57,468 bases of DNA from Gammaproteobacteria bacterium (GTDB taxonomy: Bacteria; Pseudomonadota; Gammaproteobacteria; Pseudomonadales; Cellvibrionaceae), in assembly GCA_025362015.1 (NCBI GenBank), contig JANYIO010000183.1, positions 1 to 57,468 of the forward strand, read 5' to 3'. Shown piece after piece: positions 36,443-44,946 of this stretch (within the stretch, counting starts at the first letter, position 1; every line of letters begins with the position of its first letter). Below the pieces are notes generated by a model, which was not told the DNA's origin, searched no databases, and saw only the letters and a program-made list of their open reading frames with translations. Both the position numbers and the translations under genes were made by a program.

Positions 36443-36847
36443 ATGAACTATGAAACTCGCGACACTTATGGCATGTACAAAACCAATCATCATTCTGGCC
36501 CAGGCCCGCAACTTATGGGCGCGAATACATTAATTGGTAACGATGTGTGTAATCTTGATGATGAAGATATTGGTGACATCAAAGAAATTATGTTGGATGT
36601 ATCCGGCGGCGAAATTGCTTATGCAGTTCTGTCTTTTGGAGCCTTCCTCGGCATGGGCGAAAAGCTTTTTGCAGTACCTTGGAGCTCACTGAAATTGGAT
36701 ACGGAAAACAAACGTTTTATTCTTGATATTAGTAAAGAGCGTCTTAAAACTGCACCAGGGTTTGATAAAGATGATTGGCCAAATTTTGCTGATCCAACTT
36801 TAACAAAAAATATTCAATCCTATTACCAAGCCAGATCTCGTTCCTAG
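36443..36847 (+). CDS. PRC-barrel domain protein
   Basis: The ATG at 36443 follows AGGAG and is chosen over 36425. The 134-residue protein has one PRC-barrel domain (residues ~30-105: LIGNDVCNLDDEDIGDIKEIMLDVSGGEIAYAVLSF) and a polar C-terminus. PRC-barrel proteins bind various partners and are common in stress or photosystem-like settings. A strong terminator follows at 36926. It is the first of a run of small stress-type genes. Confidence 0.88.
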   Translation: MNYETRDTYGMYKTNHHSGPGPQLMGANTLIGNDVCNLDDEDIGDIKEIMLDVSGGEIAYAVLSFGAFLGMGEKLFAVPWSSLKLDTENKRFILDISKERLKTAPGFDKDDWPNFADPTLTKNIQSYYQARSRS

Positions 36848-36925
36848 TTAAAGTGGCAAAAATCTTAATTGATAAAAAGTTAAGCTGATAAAAAAGAAAA
36901 GATTGTATTTTATCATCGTGAATCG

Positions 36926-36949
36926 GCCCCCGCATATATGGGGGCTTTT
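36926..36949 (+). terminator. Intrinsic terminator after the PRC-barrel gene
   Basis: GCCCCC (36926-36931) pairs with GGGGGC (36940-36945), followed by TTTT. Confidence 0.88.
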
Positions 36950-37076
36950 AATTTGTAAATGTTAATTTTCCACTAAAATATTTTTCTATTAGCGTGCGTT
37001 AACACACGGAGACCGGAAATATTAATTTTTATTCTAGGCAACATAAATTGAATGCCACGCAATTCTGCTACGGTAT

Positions 37077-37127
37077 TATTTATTAATCAGCACTATTTAT
37101 TAATCAGTACTATTTATCAAGCAGCAC
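37077..37127 (+). repeat. 3 x 17-bp tandem repeat upstream of the membrane-protein gene
   Basis: Units 37077-37093, 37094-37110 and 37111-37127, differing at one to two positions. The array lies 32 bases before the start at 37159 and is not attached to a stop codon. Confidence 0.8.
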
Positions 37128-37158
37128 TATTAAACGCTACCACTGACTGGAGATTGTT

Positions 37159-38148
37159 ATGGAAACTCGCAATGCACAATTTACAACGACTGAATTTAGC
37201 AGAGAGGCGGCAACGTCTTCGATGCCTTATTTAAGTGCGGTATCCTGGGGTGCCATTTTTGCAGGCGCAGGTGCTGCGGCTGCCTTATCGCTTATTTTAT
37301 TATTGTTAGGTATGGGCTTAGGTTTGTCAGCTGTATCGCCTTGGGCGCATGCAGGAGTTAGTGGAACCACATTCGGCTTAACAACGATTTTATGGATAAC
37401 CATTACATCAATAATTGCTTCCGCAATTGGCGGTTACCTTGCGGGTCGTTTGCGCACGCGCTGGACTGCAACGCATGTCGACGAAGTACATTTTCGCGAC
37501 ACCGCGCACGGTTTTTTAGCTTGGGCAATAGCTACCTTGGTTACTGCTACCTTATTAACATCTGTCATTTCATCAATAGTGAGTGGCGCTGCTCAAGCTG
37601 GAGCATCTCTTGCGGGGGCTGGCATTGCGACGGCAGCAACTGTTGCAGGCACTGCTGCTGGCGCTACAGCAAATAACGATGGTGTCAAAACGGAATCCGA
37701 CAATAAATCATTAACTTATTTTATGGATACATTGCTGCGTAAAGATGCCAATACTGCAACGAACAACGCTTCGTCGAACGCCGACAGTGCTGCTTCAGCA
37801 AACGATGCGCCGGCAACTGGCACTGCAGCTGCTAAAGCTGAAGTAACTCGTATTTTTGCAAATGCACTTTCGACAGGTAAATTGCCAGCGGAAGATATTC
37901 GCTACGCCGCACAAGTAATCGCGCAGCGCACCAATTTAAGTCAGCAAGATGCGGAAAAGCGCATTGTAGATACCTTCAATACTCTACAAGCAAAACTGCG
38001 CGAAGCAGAAACTGCTGCAAGAGCTGCAGCAGATCAAGCGCGTAAAGCGTCTGCTTATGGCTCCTTGTGGTTGTTTATTTCGTTGCTTGTCGGTGCTTTT
38101 GTTGCCAGTTTAACGGCGGTTTACGGCGGTCGCCAACGTGATTTGTAA
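37159..38148 (+). CDS. Ala-rich multi-pass membrane protein (PhnA-like/TIGR04086 type)
   Basis: The 329-residue protein has membrane segments at about residues 32-58, 74-93, 110-135, 145-170 and 300-325, flanked by Ala-rich helices (LREAETAARAAADQARKAS). YLSAVSWGAIFAGAGAAAALSLILLLLG is the typical N-terminal motif of this uncharacterised family. A GGAG site precedes the ATG. The following 24-residue peptide gene begins 34 bases after its stop, a pairing seen in other proteobacterial stress clusters. Function unknown. Confidence 0.7.
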   Translation: METRNAQFTTTEFSREAATSSMPYLSAVSWGAIFAGAGAAAALSLILLLLGMGLGLSAVSPWAHAGVSGTTFGLTTILWITITSIIASAIGGYLAGRLRTRWTATHVDEVHFRDTAHGFLAWAIATLVTATLLTSVISSIVSGAAQAGASLAGAGIATAATVAGTAAGATANNDGVKTESDNKSLTYFMDTLLRKDANTATNNASSNADSAASANDAPATGTAAAKAEVTRIFANALSTGKLPAEDIRYAAQVIAQRTNLSQQDAEKRIVDTFNTLQAKLREAETAARAAADQARKASAYGSLWLFISLLVGAFVASLTAVYGGRQRDL

Positions 38149-38182
38149 GTAACATTTATTCATTCTATTTAGGAGAACTATT

Positions 38183-38257
38183 ATGCGCTCTATACTTTTA
38201 TATTTATTAGGTATACCAATTCCAATCATTATTTTAATTGCCTTATTTGTGCGTTAA
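38183..38257 (+). CDS. 24-residue hydrophobic peptide
   Basis: This small open frame (MRSILLYLLGIPIPIIILIA, then LFVR) is below the usual gene-calling limit but has a strong AGGAG site at 38171-38175 with good spacing. It consists of one hydrophobic helix with a Pro kink. Very similar short peptides occur downstream of membrane stress proteins in many proteobacteria. The function is unknown; it could be a membrane-bound regulator of its neighbours. Confidence 0.8.
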   Translation: MRSILLYLLGIPIPIIILIALFVR

Positions 38258-38318
38258 CTTTTAAAGCCTAGGCAATTATTTCAAAACCACGATTTTAATA
38301 TCAGACAGGAAATAAATT

Positions 38319-38822
38319 ATGACCACTACAACGACAACAGCACCGGCAACAACAGCCAAAGCTAAATCAACCACACCAGTAGCAAAAGAGGCAACTGCAC
38401 TTTTACGTGCGGATCATAAGCTTGTTAATGGTTTGTTTTCTGAATATGAAAAAGCTCGTTCAGTGAATAAAAAGAAAGAATTGGTTGCCAGAATTTGTAC
38501 AGAACTAAGTGTTCATGCGCAAGTTGAAGAAGAAATTTTTTATCCGGCAGTTAAACTTGCATTGAAAGATAAGGAATTAATTCCAGAGGCAACGGTTGAG
38601 CACGCTACCTTGAAAGAGTTAATTGCTCAGGTTGAAGGCGTTGAACCAGATGGTGAGATGTTTGATGCCAAAATTAAAGTTATGTCTGAATATGTAAAAC
38701 ATCATGTTAAAGAAGAGCAGAACGAAATATTTCCAAAAGCTAAAGCAAGTAATTTAGATTTAGTAGAACTTGGTACGAAATTAGCAGCACGTAAAGCAGA
38801 GCTGTTGGCCGAACGTAAATAA
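38319..38822 (+). CDS. Hemerythrin-like domain protein
   Basis: The 167-residue protein has an N-terminal Thr/Ala-rich tail (MTTTTTTAPATTAKAKST) and a hemerythrin HHE cation-binding domain (residues ~25-150). Metal-ligand candidates are in RADHKLV, HAQVEEEIFYP, EHATLKEL and HHVKEEQNEIFP. These proteins bind a diiron centre and respond to oxygen, nitric oxide or iron. caggaa lies before the ATG. The cluster position suggests a stress role. A long hairpin follows at 38864-38905. Confidence 0.9.
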   Translation: MTTTTTTAPATTAKAKSTTPVAKEATALLRADHKLVNGLFSEYEKARSVNKKKELVARICTELSVHAQVEEEIFYPAVKLALKDKELIPEATVEHATLKELIAQVEGVEPDGEMFDAKIKVMSEYVKHHVKEEQNEIFPKAKASNLDLVELGTKLAARKAELLAERK

Positions 38823-38863
38823 ACGAACGAATCGTAAGCTACGTATTTAATTTAAAAGCTTTA

Positions 38864-38905
38864 ATACGCCATATAACTGCTATCAAAAGCGGTTATATGG
38901 CGTAT
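38864..38905 (+). terminator. Long inverted repeat after the hemerythrin gene
   Basis: ATACGCCATATAACTGC (38864-38880) pairs with GCGGTTATATGGCGTAT (38889-38905) with one wobble pair. There is no obvious T-run, so it may terminate weakly or stabilise the mRNA. Confidence 0.65.
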
Positions 38906-38964
38906 GATTAATGCGACGGATCTATATTTACTTTAATTTAACCTAAAATGGAGAAGTGTCAGAA

Positions 38965-39183
38965 ATGCCCACCGCAAAAGAATTTGGTAAAACTGCAAAA
39001 AGAAATGAAATTAATGCACCAACTTTGGACATCAATTTTCTCAATTGGCTGACTACCATGAATACAGAAAAGAAAATTGACAATTTCGTGCAATGGTGGG
39101 AAGGTTGGTACGAAGCCTTAGATGAAAGTCTTTCGCTGCAGAGTGGTAAATTTATTAAAAATCAATCGCAGTCTTTCTGCTAA
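38965..39183 (+). CDS. Small hypothetical protein (72 aa)
   Basis: The ATG at 38965 is 10 bases after GGAGA; the GTG at 38956 lies too close to the site. The 72-residue product is mixed charged and aromatic (NFLNWLTTMNTEKKIDNFVQ, WWEGWYEALDESLSL). I see no known domain or membrane segment. It lies between hemerythrin and other small genes of the cluster and may be part of the same regulon. Confidence 0.55.
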   Translation: MPTAKEFGKTAKRNEINAPTLDINFLNWLTTMNTEKKIDNFVQWWEGWYEALDESLSLQSGKFIKNQSQSFC

Positions 39184-39272
39184 AAAATTCTCCACTCATA
39201 GCTAAATAGTGAGCCACAAGGGGATTTTTATCTTTCACTGCAAAATGAAATTTCCTTAAGGAGAGTAAACCC

Positions 39273-39512
39273 ATGATTCACTTATCCCAACATCAAGAAT
39301 ACTCTGCCCGTTACGGCCTTAAAAGTGCTTTAAATAAAGGTGTAGCCAATGCTCTTGAAGTCGCGCAGAAAATTGCCGAAGAAAAATATCGCGACCTGAT
39401 GGGGCGCGACATTTTTATTAGCGAAATTTCGGATATTCATCAGTTAATAGTAGAGTTGAGTAACTGGACTGCGACTCAGGAAAATCTACCTGACAATACA
39501 GTTACGCATTAG
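39273..39512 (+). CDS. Small hypothetical protein (79 aa)
   Basis: A strong AAGGAGAG site precedes the ATG. The 79-residue product is predicted helical with a charged core (ARYGLKSALNKGVANALEVA, QKIAEEKYRDLMG) and no membrane segment. No family is recognised. It is probably one of the small stress-type proteins of the cluster. Confidence 0.6.
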   Translation: MIHLSQHQEYSARYGLKSALNKGVANALEVAQKIAEEKYRDLMGRDIFISEISDIHQLIVELSNWTATQENLPDNTVTH

Positions 39513-39571
39513 CTTCTAACATTGCGTAAATTAATGTTTTGCGGGAGTCATGTGACGAGTATCTAAAAGTA

Positions 39572-39892
39572 TTAGATGACATCGTAACAATCACCCATGA
39601 CGGCTTGAATTATTTTTTTTGCAATCTTCGTTTCATCTGTGCTGGATATTTCTGTTATAACTACAATTTTTCCTTCCAAAATAGCGTCGTAAATAAGGAT
39701 ATCTTTTAAAATGATATCGTTTAATGCTGCGACACGGCTGTCTTTAACTACACCATTCGGGAGTGCCGCATATTTCCCCAAAAGATGCACATTTCTGCGC
39801 TTAAAACCATTTGCAATAAGTTTGGCAATAACGCTTTCGGCCTGCTCATGATATGTAAAAAATCCAGCTATATAATCACTACACTCATTCAT
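39572..39892 (-). CDS. General stress protein-like small protein (YflT/GS17M type)
   Basis: The 106-residue product has the pattern of YflT/general-stress GS17M proteins at the start (AGFFTYHEQAESVIAKLIANGFKRRNVHLLG) and a C-terminal half ending in a charged tail (DETKIAKKIIQAVMGDCYDVI). An AGGGG site precedes the ATG. The match is partial and lacks the Gly-rich middle found in many members, so the assignment is tentative. It lies with other stress-type small genes. Confidence 0.5.
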   Translation of the reverse strand: MNECSDYIAGFFTYHEQAESVIAKLIANGFKRRNVHLLGKYAALPNGVVKDSRVAALNDIILKDILIYDAILEGKIVVITEISSTDETKIAKKIIQAVMGDCYDVI

Positions 39893-39983
39893 AGTTTACC
39901 CCTAAGCTACTTCTAAAAAATATTTGCTACTTAAAGCTACCGGTGAGCATCCATACTCCACTTCGCTCATTGCTAGGTTGGAT

Positions 39984-40142
39984 TTAGCGACGCCCGAACA
40001 GTAAAAACAAAACGACAATAATTAATAATAAGCCTACGCCGCCACTAGGTGCATAGCCCCATGAATGGCTGTGCGGCCACGCAGGAAAGACACCGACCAG
40101 TATCAGAATTAGAACAAGTAATAAAACATTTCCTAAGCTCAT
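39984..40142 (-). CDS. DUF3309 small membrane protein (52 aa)
   Basis: The minus-strand frame of 52 residues (MSLGNVLLLVLILILVGVFP, AWPHSHSWGYAPSGGVGLLL, then IIVVLFLLFGRR) matches the DUF3309 pattern: two hydrophobic helices around a WPHS.SWGYAPSGG loop. An AGGA site lies 8 bases upstream. This is shorter than usual gene-finder cut-offs. DUF3309 proteins are widespread in stress-linked clusters, with no known biochemical role. Confidence 0.88.
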   Translation of the reverse strand: MSLGNVLLLVLILILVGVFPAWPHSHSWGYAPSGGVGLLLIIVVLFLLFGRR

Positions 40143-40184
40143 ATATTTTTCCTAAAAGTTGTTTGTTAAATAATAAAAGTTGAT

Positions 40185-40214
40185 AATTAAGCAATAAATA
40201 ATTAAGCAATAAAT
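40185..40214. repeat. 2 x 15-bp tandem repeat, identical units
   Basis: aattaagcaataaat occurs twice in direct succession (40185-40199, 40200-40214), upstream of the DUF3309 gene. Confidence 0.8.
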
Positions 40215-40476
40215 AGTAAAGGAATAATTGAAATAAACATTTACCTGGCACCAATGCTAAATTCTTCCCCGACTACTACCGACACAGGCTGTTATTTTTT
40301 ACACAATCTGTGCGCAGACTTCCATGGCGAATTAATCAACCCAGTGATAAAATAAAATATCGCACACCAGACCTAATTGATGCTGAAGCAAAGCGGCAGT
40401 ATATATCCGTGCGCAAACACACACAGAAGCGGAAAAGCTGATAGGTTTAATAACTTATAGAGTGTAATGAATGGGG

Positions 40477-40518
40477 CAGAACAGCTAGTGCAGAACAACT
40501 AGTGCAGAACGAACGCTG
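40477..40518. repeat. 3 x 14-bp tandem repeat
   Basis: Units cagaacagctagtg, cagaacaactagtg and cagaacgaacgctg at 40477-40490, 40491-40504 and 40505-40518. Confidence 0.8.
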
Positions 40519-40534
40519 CTCGTTATTTTTTTGC

Positions 40535-40625
40535 TAAATTATCCACCTCGCCGTAAGCAGCGAGGTATATTGTTGTTCTAAAAATCTAATTCGTGGCATG
40601 CCACGGAGAATTTAATCCTCGCTTG
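40535..40625 (-). repeat. REPIN-like dispersed repeat, copy B
   Basis: On the minus strand it aligns with copy A at 20058-20146. It contains a perfect palindrome CGTGGCATGCCACG and a hairpin CCTCGC...GCGAGG (loop of about eight bases). Orientation is opposite to copy A. Confidence 0.75.
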
Positions 40626-41073
40626 CGAAAATATTTAATGAGGCAAAGATACAAAACAAGGAGTATTCAGTTTCCAATTTGCATTAATTAAGCCATTGTT
40701 TGGCGAGAAAGTTTAATGGCGCAAGTTTGCTGGTCCCTTGGCTAAATGCCATTTGGTGTAATTAGACGACATTATGTTAGGCAACACACGGACAATGAGC
40801 GTCAATCCCTAGATTATGCATGTTTATATGTTAAAAATTACTGATGTATCATAATGCGAGTAACTGGGGTTGGGTTATTTGTCAGGCGTGATTTGCTTGT
40901 GAAATTGACACATAAAAACACAATATTTGAGTGGTCAACCCTGAATGCAGTATCAAGAAGCTACCGTTGATGGAACAGATATTCACAATTGGATTCCTTA
41001 ATTATAGCGATTTCTTTAAATTTTTTTACCCACTACTGAAACATTGCTAGTTCAGTCAGAGAGTAGTTTTATT

Positions 41074-44000
41074 ATGCCATCAACAAGTACCCGTAAAAAT
41101 ATTTTCATACTCGCGCTGCCAACTATTCTAGTGGTAATGATTGCGGCGACATTGTTTTGGTTTTTTGATCGTATAAAAGAAACCGATAAAATGCGCGATC
41201 AAGCCCAGCTTTCAGTCAATACTGCGCATGCCGTATTGGTATCTCTTGTCACCGCTGAAACTGCAGTTCGTGGCTATATATTGACTGACTCTGAAGACAC
41301 GCTTAAGCCTTATGAAGCTGCACGTGTTAATGCCGTTAATTCATTGCAACAGTTGCTCGAGGTTTCCGTTGCACCTGCGGCATTGGAACAAGTCAATATA
41401 ATTGCCCCTCTGGTCAACCAGAAAATTGAGCGCCTTGCGTACACTCTAGAACTGAAAAAAACATCCCGCGACGACGAGCTCATGGCGAGGCTCCGCAGCG
41501 GTGAGGGCACTCGGCTGATGGACTCAATTCGCACAGAGCTGAATAAATATATCCAATTTCAAACTACCCAGCTCGATTATTACGCAAATGAATTTAGAGC
41601 CAATATGAGGTTCTTATTTTCCTTCATCATTTGTACCAGTATTTGTTTGCTGTTATTTGCCCAGGGATTTGCTTATGGAATTTATCGCAATATTCATTTG
41701 CGCTTGATAAACCTGATGCATCAGGAAACGCGACGCTCGCTTGCCACCCAGGAAGCCATGAACCAACAATTAAATCTGGCTTACATGACTTTGCGCGACA
41801 GTGAAAAGAAATTGGATGTAACACTTAATTCAATTGGCGATGCGGTAATAGCCACCGACCGCGAAGCGCGAGTCACTTTAATGAACAGTGTTGCTGAACA
41901 ACTTACTGGATATACGCAAGAATTTTCGCTGGGCCGATCTATCGCTGAAGTATTTCAACTAACCAGTAAGGTGAATAGCCAACCTTTAGCCATTCCCGTG
42001 TTAGAGACATTGGAAGATGGCGTGGCGAAAACATCTAATGATGCAATTCTGGTAGGGCGCGATGGTAGCAAACGCAATATTGCGGATAATTGTGCAGCTA
42101 TTCGCGATCACGATGATCAGGTTATTGGCGCGGTAATGGTATTTCGCGATGTGACCGAAGAATATATTTCGCAGCAAGCTTTGGTTGATAGTACGGCACT
42201 GCTGCAAACTATCCTCGCTACTGTAGTAGACGGCATAGTAACGTTTGACGTGCGCACTAATTTGATTGAAACAGTAAACTCAGCCGCCGAAAAAATGTTT
42301 GGTTATAGTGAAGCAGAGCTGATTGGTAAACGTTTTAGCGCCATAATTCCGGAGCTCAGTGAAGATAAGGGATTACTGCATTATTACGATACGAGCGTGG
42401 ACGAACGTGCAAATGGAATGCCGCGTGAAGTGAGCGGAAAATTTAAAAATGGCCGGGCTTTTCCACTGGAAATTACGGTGAGTGAAATGCATTTGGATGG
42501 CCAGCGTTATTTCACTGCAGTGTTACGCAATATTACCGCGCGTAAAAATGCCGAAGCGATAATGCGCGAATCTGAAGATCGCTATCGCAGTCTGTTTAAT
42601 ACAATTGACGAAGGTTTTTGTACCATCGAAATGATTTATGAAAATGATAAGCCAATTGATTATCGTTTTTTAGAAGTGAACCCTTCATTTGAGAAGCAGA
42701 CCGGATTGCCCAATGTTACTGGCAAACGAGCTCTTGATCTTATGCCTGACTTCGAGACAGGTTGGTTTGAAGCTCTTGATCGAGTAGTGACGACCGGTGA
42801 ATCCGTTCGTTTCGTGCAATATCAGCATACGCTGAAACGTTGGTTCGATATTTATGCCTGCCCTGAGAAGGGTGAAAATAATAAAAATATTATTATTTTA
42901 CTGACCGATATTACGGAACGAAAACACGCGGAACAAGCATTGCGTGAAAGTGATGAGCGTGTCCGTTTGGCAACCGAAGCTACCGGCGTTGGTATTTGGG
43001 AATGGGATTTAACTCAACAAAAAATGCATTGGGATGCCCAAATGTTTCGCATATATGACATGACTCCCAGCGCCGACGGGTTTGTAGAATATGATGATTG
43101 GGCCAGCTACTTAATACCCGAAGAGCTGCGTACTCAGCAAGCCACATCATCGCAAATAATTAATGTGGGTGAGCAAACAACGCGTGAATTTCGCATGAAA
43201 CGTGAAGGCGAAAAAAAGTTCCGCTATATTCGCTCAGTGGAAATTATGCGCACAAATGCGCAGGGACAAGTCGAATCAATTGTCGGAACCAATCTTGATA
43301 TTACGGAAACCAAGCAAACAGAAAAAAGGCTGCGTGAAAATGAACGTCATTTGCGCGCCGTTATTAACGCACTACCTGTAGCAATTTACACCACTGATGC
43401 TGATGGCGCGCTTACGCACTTCAATCAGGCAGCGGTTGAATTTTCCGGACGCACACCAGAATTAGGTAGTGACCATTGGTGCATTAGCCTGAAACTCTTT
43501 CGCCCGGACGGCTCATATTTACCGCATGATCAATGCCCAATGGCAACTGCGTTGAAAGAGAATCGTCAGATTTTGGGTGCAGAGGCCATTGCCGAGCGAC
43601 CGGATGGCGCGCGCGTTTGGTTCAATGCTTACCCTACGCCTTTATTCAATGACGATGGCAAACTCGTTGGCGGCATTAATATGCTGGTTGACATTACCGA
43701 ACGAAAACATCTCGATCAAGTTATCCTCGAAAATAATATTGAATTGAAAAAAGCAAAACATTTAGCGGATAAAGCGAACCTTGCCAAGTCAGATTTTCTA
43801 TCCAATATGAGTCATGAATTGCGCACGCCCTTAAGTGCGATTTTAGGTTTCGCACAATTAATTGAAGCGAGTAATCCACCGCCAACGCCTAATCAAAAAC
43901 GCAGTGTCGACCAAATTTTACAGGCTGGCTGGTATTTGCTGGATTTAATTAATGAAATTCTCGATCTCACGTTGATTGAATCCGGCAAATTGTCATTATC

Positions 44001-44946
44001 AATGGAGCCCGTTTCACTCAGTGCGCTCCTGCGTGAATGCCAAACCATGATCGAACCACAAGCACTGAGTCGCAATATCACGTTAGATTTCCCCATGCTG
44101 GATAATTCGTTCAATGTCAATGCAGATCAAACACGCCTGAAGCAAATCCTGATTAATCTGCTTTCCAACGCAGTAAAATATAATCGCGAAAACGGCAAAA
44201 TCATTGTCACCTGCTTCGAGAGTACGCGGCAACGATTGCGCGTTTGTGTGGAAGATACAGGTGCCGGTATAGAACCAGAAAGCCTGGCACAATTATTTCA
44301 GCCGTTTAATCGTCTGGGCAAAGAAAATGGCCCTGAGGAAGGCACCGGTATTGGTCTGGTCATGACTAAACGGCTAATTGAATTAATGGGCGGGAAAATC
44401 AATGTTGAGAGTAAAGTTGGCGAAGGTACTGTCTTCTGGTTTGATCTGGAAATGGTTGTGCAAAACCCGAGTGAGTACAACGCTGATTTGAATTCAGATT
44501 ACATGCCTTTGGAAAAAATTGACGGCGACGCCACGAAACGCAGGGTTCTTTATGTTGAAGATAACCCGGCTAATTTAATGCTGGTGGAAGACATAATAGC
44601 AACACGTACCGACATAGATTTGTTGTCTGCCCGAGATGGCTATCAAGGTATTGAACTTGCACGGCTTACGCAGCCAGATTTAATTTTGATGGATATTAAT
44701 TTGCCTGGCATCAACGGTACAGAAGTTTTGAAAATTCTCGCCAAAGATGCAATGACAACCCATATTCCGGTAATTGCTCTCAGTGCAAATGCGATTCCGC
44801 GCGATATCGAGAAAGGTTTGCGCGCTGGATTTTTCCGTTACCTTACCAAGCCTATTAAAATTAACGAGTTTATGAGCGCCCTTGATTTAGCCCTGGAAGT
44901 TGGTGCAAGAAAATCAACTCAAGTAAACGAAGAGAAAATAATATGA
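41074..44946 (+). CDS. Hybrid sensor histidine kinase with CHASE3 and several PAS domains
   Basis: The ATG at 41074 is preferred to the TTG at 41044. The 1290-residue protein has an N-terminal membrane helix, a CHASE3-type periplasmic domain (residues ~40-170), a second helix, and about five PAS/PAC modules (from ~240 to 885). A HisKA domain with His914 (SDFLSNMSHELRTPL), a HATPase (GTGIGLVMTK) and a C-terminal REC domain with Asp1207 (LILMDINLP) follow. It senses an unknown signal and passes phosphate to an internal receiver. The next gene, a REC-PAS regulator, overlaps it by four bases, suggesting a phosphorelay. Confidence 0.93.
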   Translation: MPSTSTRKNIFILALPTILVVMIAATLFWFFDRIKETDKMRDQAQLSVNTAHAVLVSLVTAETAVRGYILTDSEDTLKPYEAARVNAVNSLQQLLEVSVAPAALEQVNIIAPLVNQKIERLAYTLELKKTSRDDELMARLRSGEGTRLMDSIRTELNKYIQFQTTQLDYYANEFRANMRFLFSFIICTSICLLLFAQGFAYGIYRNIHLRLINLMHQETRRSLATQEAMNQQLNLAYMTLRDSEKKLDVTLNSIGDAVIATDREARVTLMNSVAEQLTGYTQEFSLGRSIAEVFQLTSKVNSQPLAIPVLETLEDGVAKTSNDAILVGRDGSKRNIADNCAAIRDHDDQVIGAVMVFRDVTEEYISQQALVDSTALLQTILATVVDGIVTFDVRTNLIETVNSAAEKMFGYSEAELIGKRFSAIIPELSEDKGLLHYYDTSVDERANGMPREVSGKFKNGRAFPLEITVSEMHLDGQRYFTAVLRNITARKNAEAIMRESEDRYRSLFNTIDEGFCTIEMIYENDKPIDYRFLEVNPSFEKQTGLPNVTGKRALDLMPDFETGWFEALDRVVTTGESVRFVQYQHTLKRWFDIYACPEKGENNKNIIILLTDITERKHAEQALRESDERVRLATEATGVGIWEWDLTQQKMHWDAQMFRIYDMTPSADGFVEYDDWASYLIPEELRTQQATSSQIINVGEQTTREFRMKREGEKKFRYIRSVEIMRTNAQGQVESIVGTNLDITETKQTEKRLRENERHLRAVINALPVAIYTTDADGALTHFNQAAVEFSGRTPELGSDHWCISLKLFRPDGSYLPHDQCPMATALKENRQILGAEAIAERPDGARVWFNAYPTPLFNDDGKLVGGINMLVDITERKHLDQVILENNIELKKAKHLADKANLAKSDFLSNMSHELRTPLSAILGFAQLIEASNPPPTPNQKRSVDQILQAGWYLLDLINEILDLTLIESGKLSLSMEPVSLSALLRECQTMIEPQALSRNITLDFPMLDNSFNVNADQTRLKQILINLLSNAVKYNRENGKIIVTCFESTRQRLRVCVEDTGAGIEPESLAQLFQPFNRLGKENGPEEGTGIGLVMTKRLIELMGGKINVESKVGEGTVFWFDLEMVVQNPSEYNADLNSDYMPLEKIDGDATKRRVLYVEDNPANLMLVEDIIATRTDIDLLSARDGYQGIELARLTQPDLILMDINLPGINGTEVLKILAKDAMTTHIPVIALSANAIPRDIEKGLRAGFFRYLTKPIKINEFMSALDLALEVGARKSTQVNEEKII

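Larger units (their letters stand above)
36848..37158. other. Intergenic region between the PRC-barrel gene and the membrane-protein gene
   Basis: The 311-bp region holds the PRC terminator (36926-36949) and a 3 x 17-bp tandem array at 37077-37127 (tatttattaatcagcac and close variants) just before the next gene. A GGAG site lies at about 37147-37150. Confidence 0.6.
40143..41073. other. Long intergenic region upstream of the sensor kinase
   Basis: This 931-bp region holds a 2 x 15-bp repeat at 40185-40214, a 3 x 14-bp repeat at 40477-40518 and the REPIN-like copy B at 40535-40625. The remainder (40626-41073) is AT-rich and should contain the kinase promoter; I see no gene in it. Confidence 0.6.

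Noticed and set aside
37052-37234. Open frame of 60 aa before the membrane-protein gene
   Set aside because: It overlaps the real gene start in another frame, crosses the 17-bp repeats, and has no ribosome-binding site.
40045-40254. 69-aa minus-strand frame
   Set aside because: It is the shadow of the 52-aa DUF3309 gene, partly built from the 15-bp repeat; the DUF3309 frame has the site and the family match.
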